Positions 7,074 to 9,820 of a stretch of DNA of 9,820 nt are shown in pieces; position 1 is the first letter of the stretch; every line of letters starts with the position of its first letter. The translations under genes and the position numbers were made by a program. The notes under the pieces are model-generated. The model saw only the letters and a program-made list of their open reading frames with translations. It was not told where the DNA came from and did no database searches. Origin of the DNA: Phycisphaerales bacterium (GTDB lineage Bacteria > Planctomycetota > Phycisphaerae > Tepidisphaerales > Tepidisphaeraceae); assembly GCA_028288945.1 (NCBI GenBank), contig JAQGHH010000433.1, positions 1 through 9,820 on the forward strand, read 5' to 3'.

Positions 7074-9820
7074 TTACTCAATCCGCAGCCCCCGCGGCAG
7101 GCTTTCGCCAAAGACCACACGCTGCTCTTCGGCCCGCAGTTGCCCTCCCTCCCGCACCAATTCCAAATAGTGCGGCGGGGCCTCTCGTTCCATAAGAAAG
7201 CGGATCGCCGTCTCGCGCGTCTCGTCGGAGACGTCCCGATATCGATCGCCCGTTTTCCGGGACAGTTGCACCAACGCGAAAGCCGCCTTATCGCCATCGA
7301 TGGCCGCCTCCATCAGCCGCATCGCCCAGTCTTCCGCCGCCTCGGGCGCGACTAGCGCGTTCAGCGGCCCGTACACCGGTACGCGTGCCCCGATGCGGCC
7401 CAAAGCAAACAGCACGGCCTCGCGCACGTTCGCCGTCTGCTCTCGCGGCAACCGCTCCAATAGCATTCCCCCGAGATCCAGCTTCACTGGTGGCGTCAGC
7501 AGTTCCAGCGACCCCAGCATCCGCCACACTTCCGCCGACTCGTGCGGGCCGAATTGGAACGTGCGCGTCCGCCCGAAGACGTTCGACCCCGCCTTGCGGA
7601 ACCACAGCCGCCAGTCCGCGATGAGTGGCTCGGCCAGCGTGCGCTGCTGCCCCGCCGAAAATCCGCCGGCCAGTCGCCGCCACAGGATCCACCACTCCGC
7701 GCGAACGAGCTCGTTCTTCGGATGGATGACGCCTGCCGGCAGGAGCTTCCACATTTGCGCGACGCGCCAATCGTCCGCCGCCAGCCCATAGCCCGGGCGC
7801 AGGCAGAATCCGGCGAGATTCAGCCATCGTGCTTCGTGGACATCGGAAATCCTTCGGCTCGCTTCCACTTCCATCAGACCTTCCCACATCCCGCGGAGCA
7901 GCGTTGACGGCCAATCGTGCCGGCCTATCTCCGTGATTTCTTCCAGCTTCTTCACCAGAGATTCCGGCCGCTCGGCCGCGCCCGATGGCGCCTTTCCGAA
8001 AGCCGCTGAGATGCGCTGCCGGCAGGCGGCGAGCATTTGCTCGTCCAGCACGCCCTCAGCCTCGCCGACGGCTTCGTGCCTGGCCGCATCGGCACGGGTG
8101 GCCGCACGCACGTCGAATTGCAGCCGCCACTGCCGGTCGCCCTTTGCCTCGGCGCACCAGATGTCGAGCGTGCCGATTTCCGTGAGCTTCGCGTGCAGGC
8201 GGACGGGGACGCTCTGAGCCGCGGACTTTTTCCCCGATTGCAGAACAGTCCGTATCGGCGGAAGCGAGGTCATTTGTTCCGGATCGATCGCCAGCAAATC
8301 CCCCGGCCGGTCGGTCGTCCGCGTGCTCGACGCAAACAGTGGAAACTCGACCGGCTGGCGGATCAGCAGATTGAACATGCGGTCCGTTAGCTCGACGGTC
8401 TGCCCCTCTTCCACGCCCGCCGGGAGAAGACAAACCGCCGAGTGGCCATCGGAGGTTCCCGCTTCCACGCCCAGGAAATACGAATGGGCGAGCCCGCCCG
8501 AAATCCGCACGCCGTGGCCGCGCCGGACCATGCCGTAGTACGCCGCCCCGCGCGCGACGGCCAGATCGAGACGGTCGTTCTTCAGCACTTCGGGATGCCA
8601 TGACGTGAAACGTGAAACGTGATGCGTGACGGGATTCGGCGCTTGTTCAAACCAACTCGCCATCACTTCCAGCAATCTTTCGCGTAGCACGGGCGATTCA
8701 AATAACCCGCCGTTGAACAAAACCAAATCCGGCCGCGCAGGATCGTGATCCCGCGCCGGCTCATCATCATCGCGCTCGCCCGCATTCCGGTGCGCCGACA
8801 AAAACGCGGCCAGATACCGCGTAATCGCGGCGTCCGGCGCGTAAGGCAGACCGAACTCCTGAAACCCCGATCGCCGCGCAGCCGGCCTGGCATCCAGCCC
8901 GACCCGCGGCAAAAAACCTTCCACCAGCAATTCGCGAATCTCATCCCGTGTCACGCTGATCTGCGTCGATCCGCCGATCAATTTCGCTCCACCCCCGGCG
9001 ATGTTAATGACGGCGCGCTCGGGCGCGTCTTTCCCCAGCAGCGTCTCTTTCACAACGCGAGCGCTCCGCACCAGTGGCCCCCATTGCCGCGGCTCAAGCT
9101 TTCGGCCCAGCTTCTTCTCCACGTAATGCGCGACCGCCAGATCGAGATTGTCGCCGCCCAAGATGAGATGCTCCCCCACCGCCACGCGATGAAATAGCAC
9201 CTTCCCATGACCGGCAGGGCGGACGCGGATGAGCGTGAAGTCGCTGGTTCCGCCTCCCACGTCGCAGACGAGAATTTTCTGCCCCGGCTTCACCCGCCGA
9301 TCCCATTGCGCGCCCTGCGCGTCGATCCACGCATAAAACGCCGCCTGCGGCTCCTCGACGAGCACGACGCGAACCAGTCCCGCCTGCTTCGCCGCCTCGA
9401 TGGTGAGCTCTCGTGCGACCTCATCAAAAGACGCCGGCACCGCCAGCACCACGTCCTGCTGCGCCATCGGATGCTCGGGGAATTGCGCATCCCACGCGGC
9501 CCGAATGTGCGCCAGATATCGCGCGCTGGCCTCGACGGGCGAGAGCCGCTGGCAATCCGCCGCCCCGTGCCAGGGGAGCAGCCCGGCGGTCCGGTCCACG
9601 CCCGAATGCGACAGCCACGATTTCGCGGAAACGACCAGCCTCCCCGGCACAGCCGCCCCGTGGTCCCGCGCGAAAGCCCCGACCACGAATTTTGGATCGT
9701 CCGCGCTCCAAGGCAATCGCAGCGCCCCCGGCGCGAATTCGCCCCCGGCAGACTCATAGTGAAATGACGGCAGCGTCTCCCGCGCCTCCACCATCCCCGC
9801 CGCCACAAGTTGCGGCAGAG
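7074..9820 (-). CDS. Large Hsp70/DnaK-family protein with long C-terminal extension (5' end off window)
   Basis: The frame is open from the right edge (9820) to a TAA at 7076-7074, giving 914 visible residues. An in-frame GTG at 9806 is not the start, because family-like sequence (LPQLVAAG) continues to the edge. The missing N-terminus should hold the first phosphate loop (GIDLGTTN type). Visible ATPase-domain motifs are EEPQAAFYAW (9327-9356; cf. NEPTAAA), CDVGGGTSDF (9237-9266, second phosphate loop), GGDNLD (9141-9158) and LVLFNGGLFESP (8691-8726, adenosine-binding motif), then DLAVARGAAYYG. Beyond about 8510 the protein does not look like a normal DnaK substrate-binding domain. It continues for some 480 residues, rich in Trp and Arg, resembling the 'DnaK-related' DUF3731 region seen in large bacterial Hsp70 homologues. 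It is probably a cytoplasmic ATP-dependent chaperone with a specialised client. No DnaJ or GrpE gene is in the window. A repeat-derived insertion lies at 8601-8631. It converges on the haem-protein gene with 31 nt between stop codons. Confidence 0.9.
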   Translation of the reverse strand, partial: LPQLVAAGMVEARETLPSFHYESAGGEFAPGALRLPWSADDPKFVVGAFARDHGAAVPGRLVVSAKSWLSHSGVDRTAGLLPWHGAADCQRLSPVEASARYLAHIRAAWDAQFPEHPMAQQDVVLAVPASFDEVARELTIEAAKQAGLVRVVLVEEPQAAFYAWIDAQGAQWDRRVKPGQKILVCDVGGGTSDFTLIRVRPAGHGKVLFHRVAVGEHLILGGDNLDLAVAHYVEKKLGRKLEPRQWGPLVRSARVVKETLLGKDAPERAVINIAGGGAKLIGGSTQISVTRDEIRELLVEGFLPRVGLDARPAARRSGFQEFGLPYAPDAAITRYLAAFLSAHRNAGERDDDEPARDHDPARPDLVLFNGGLFESPVLRERLLEVMASWFEQAPNPVTHHVSRFTSWHPEVLKNDRLDLAVARGAAYYGMVRRGHGVRISGGLAHSYFLGVEAGTSDGHSAVCLLPAGVEEGQTVELTDRMFNLLIRQPVEFPLFASSTRTTDRPGDLLAIDPEQMTSLPPIRTVLQSGKKSAAQSVPVRLHAKLTEIGTLDIWCAEAKGDRQWRLQFDVRAATRADAARHEAVGEAEGVLDEQMLAACRQRISAAFGKAPSGAAERPESLVKKLEEITEIGRHDWPSTLLRGMWEGLMEVEASRRISDVHEARWLNLAGFCLRPGYGLAADDWRVAQMWKLLPAGVIHPKNELVRAEWWILWRRLAGGFSAGQQRTLAEPLIADWRLWFRKAGSNVFGRTRTFQFGPHESAEVWRMLGSLELLTPPVKLDLGGMLLERLPREQTANVREAVLFALGRIGARVPVYGPLNALVAPEAAEDWAMRLMEAAIDGDKAAFALVQLSRKTGDRYRDVSDETRETAIRFLMEREAPPHYLELVREGGQLRAEEQRVVFGESLPRGLRIE
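8601..8631. repeat. Short tandem heptamer repeat inside the Hsp70 coding sequence
   Basis: Four consecutive heptamers fit the pattern RCGTGAN: ACGTGAA (8603), ACGTGAA (8610), ACGTGAT (8617) and GCGTGAC (8624). On the coding strand they read as TCACG-rich units and are translated as roughly PVTHHVSRFTS. This sits between the helix ending ASWFEQAP and the conserved WHPEVLKNDRLDLAVA. From memory of the family, these two parts are separated by only a few residues, so about ten residues look inserted. The reading frame is intact on both sides. Confidence 0.75.

Noticed and set aside
7288..7914. A 208-codon minus-strand frame inside the Hsp70 gene
   Set aside because: It is a shifted-frame shadow on the same strand as the Hsp70 frame, with Arg/Ala/Gly-rich composition typical of out-of-frame GC-rich sequence.

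Overview
The window is GC-rich bacterial chromosome and most likely comes from a member of the Planctomycetota. The evidence is the mix of genes: a very large exported cytochrome with five CxxCH haem sites and a PA14-like domain, an exported esterase of the enterochelin-esterase type, a large divergent Hsp70 with a long C-terminal extension, and an rsmH gene that is not next to division or murein genes. No genus can be named from the sequence alone.

Layout, left to right. (1) The left quarter (1-2311, minus strand) is one multihaem cytochrome gene whose 3' end runs off the window. It is read leftwards from about 2311. (2) A 183-bp divergent spacer separates it from rsmH (2495-3418, plus), the 16S rRNA m4C1402 methyltransferase. 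(3) After rsmH comes a long palindromic hairpin (3437-3494), then a plausible promoter and a good ribosome-binding site in front of a class I O-methyltransferase gene (3581-4603). (4) A 114-bp imperfect inverted repeat (4614-4727) separates that gene from an exported alpha/beta-hydrolase esterase (4783-5673). (5) Thirty-seven bases later comes an exported single-haem protein (5711-7042), probably co-transcribed with the esterase. (6) A large Hsp70-family gene (7074 to beyond 9820, minus) converges on it, and its 5' end lies outside the window.

How the genes fit together. Three of the six proteins (pentahaem cytochrome, esterase, monohaem protein) carry signal peptides and would act in the periplasm or envelope, in electron transfer or substrate breakdown. 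The other three (RsmH, O-methyltransferase, Hsp70) are cytoplasmic. Apart from the esterase-monohaem pair there is no convincing operon, and I see no phage, IS element, CRISPR array, tRNA or defence island.

The least explained signals are the two palindromic elements between genes, a run of heptamer repeats inside the Hsp70 coding sequence that is translated as an apparent insertion, and the single-haem protein, whose family I cannot name. I found no convincing new multi-gene system.
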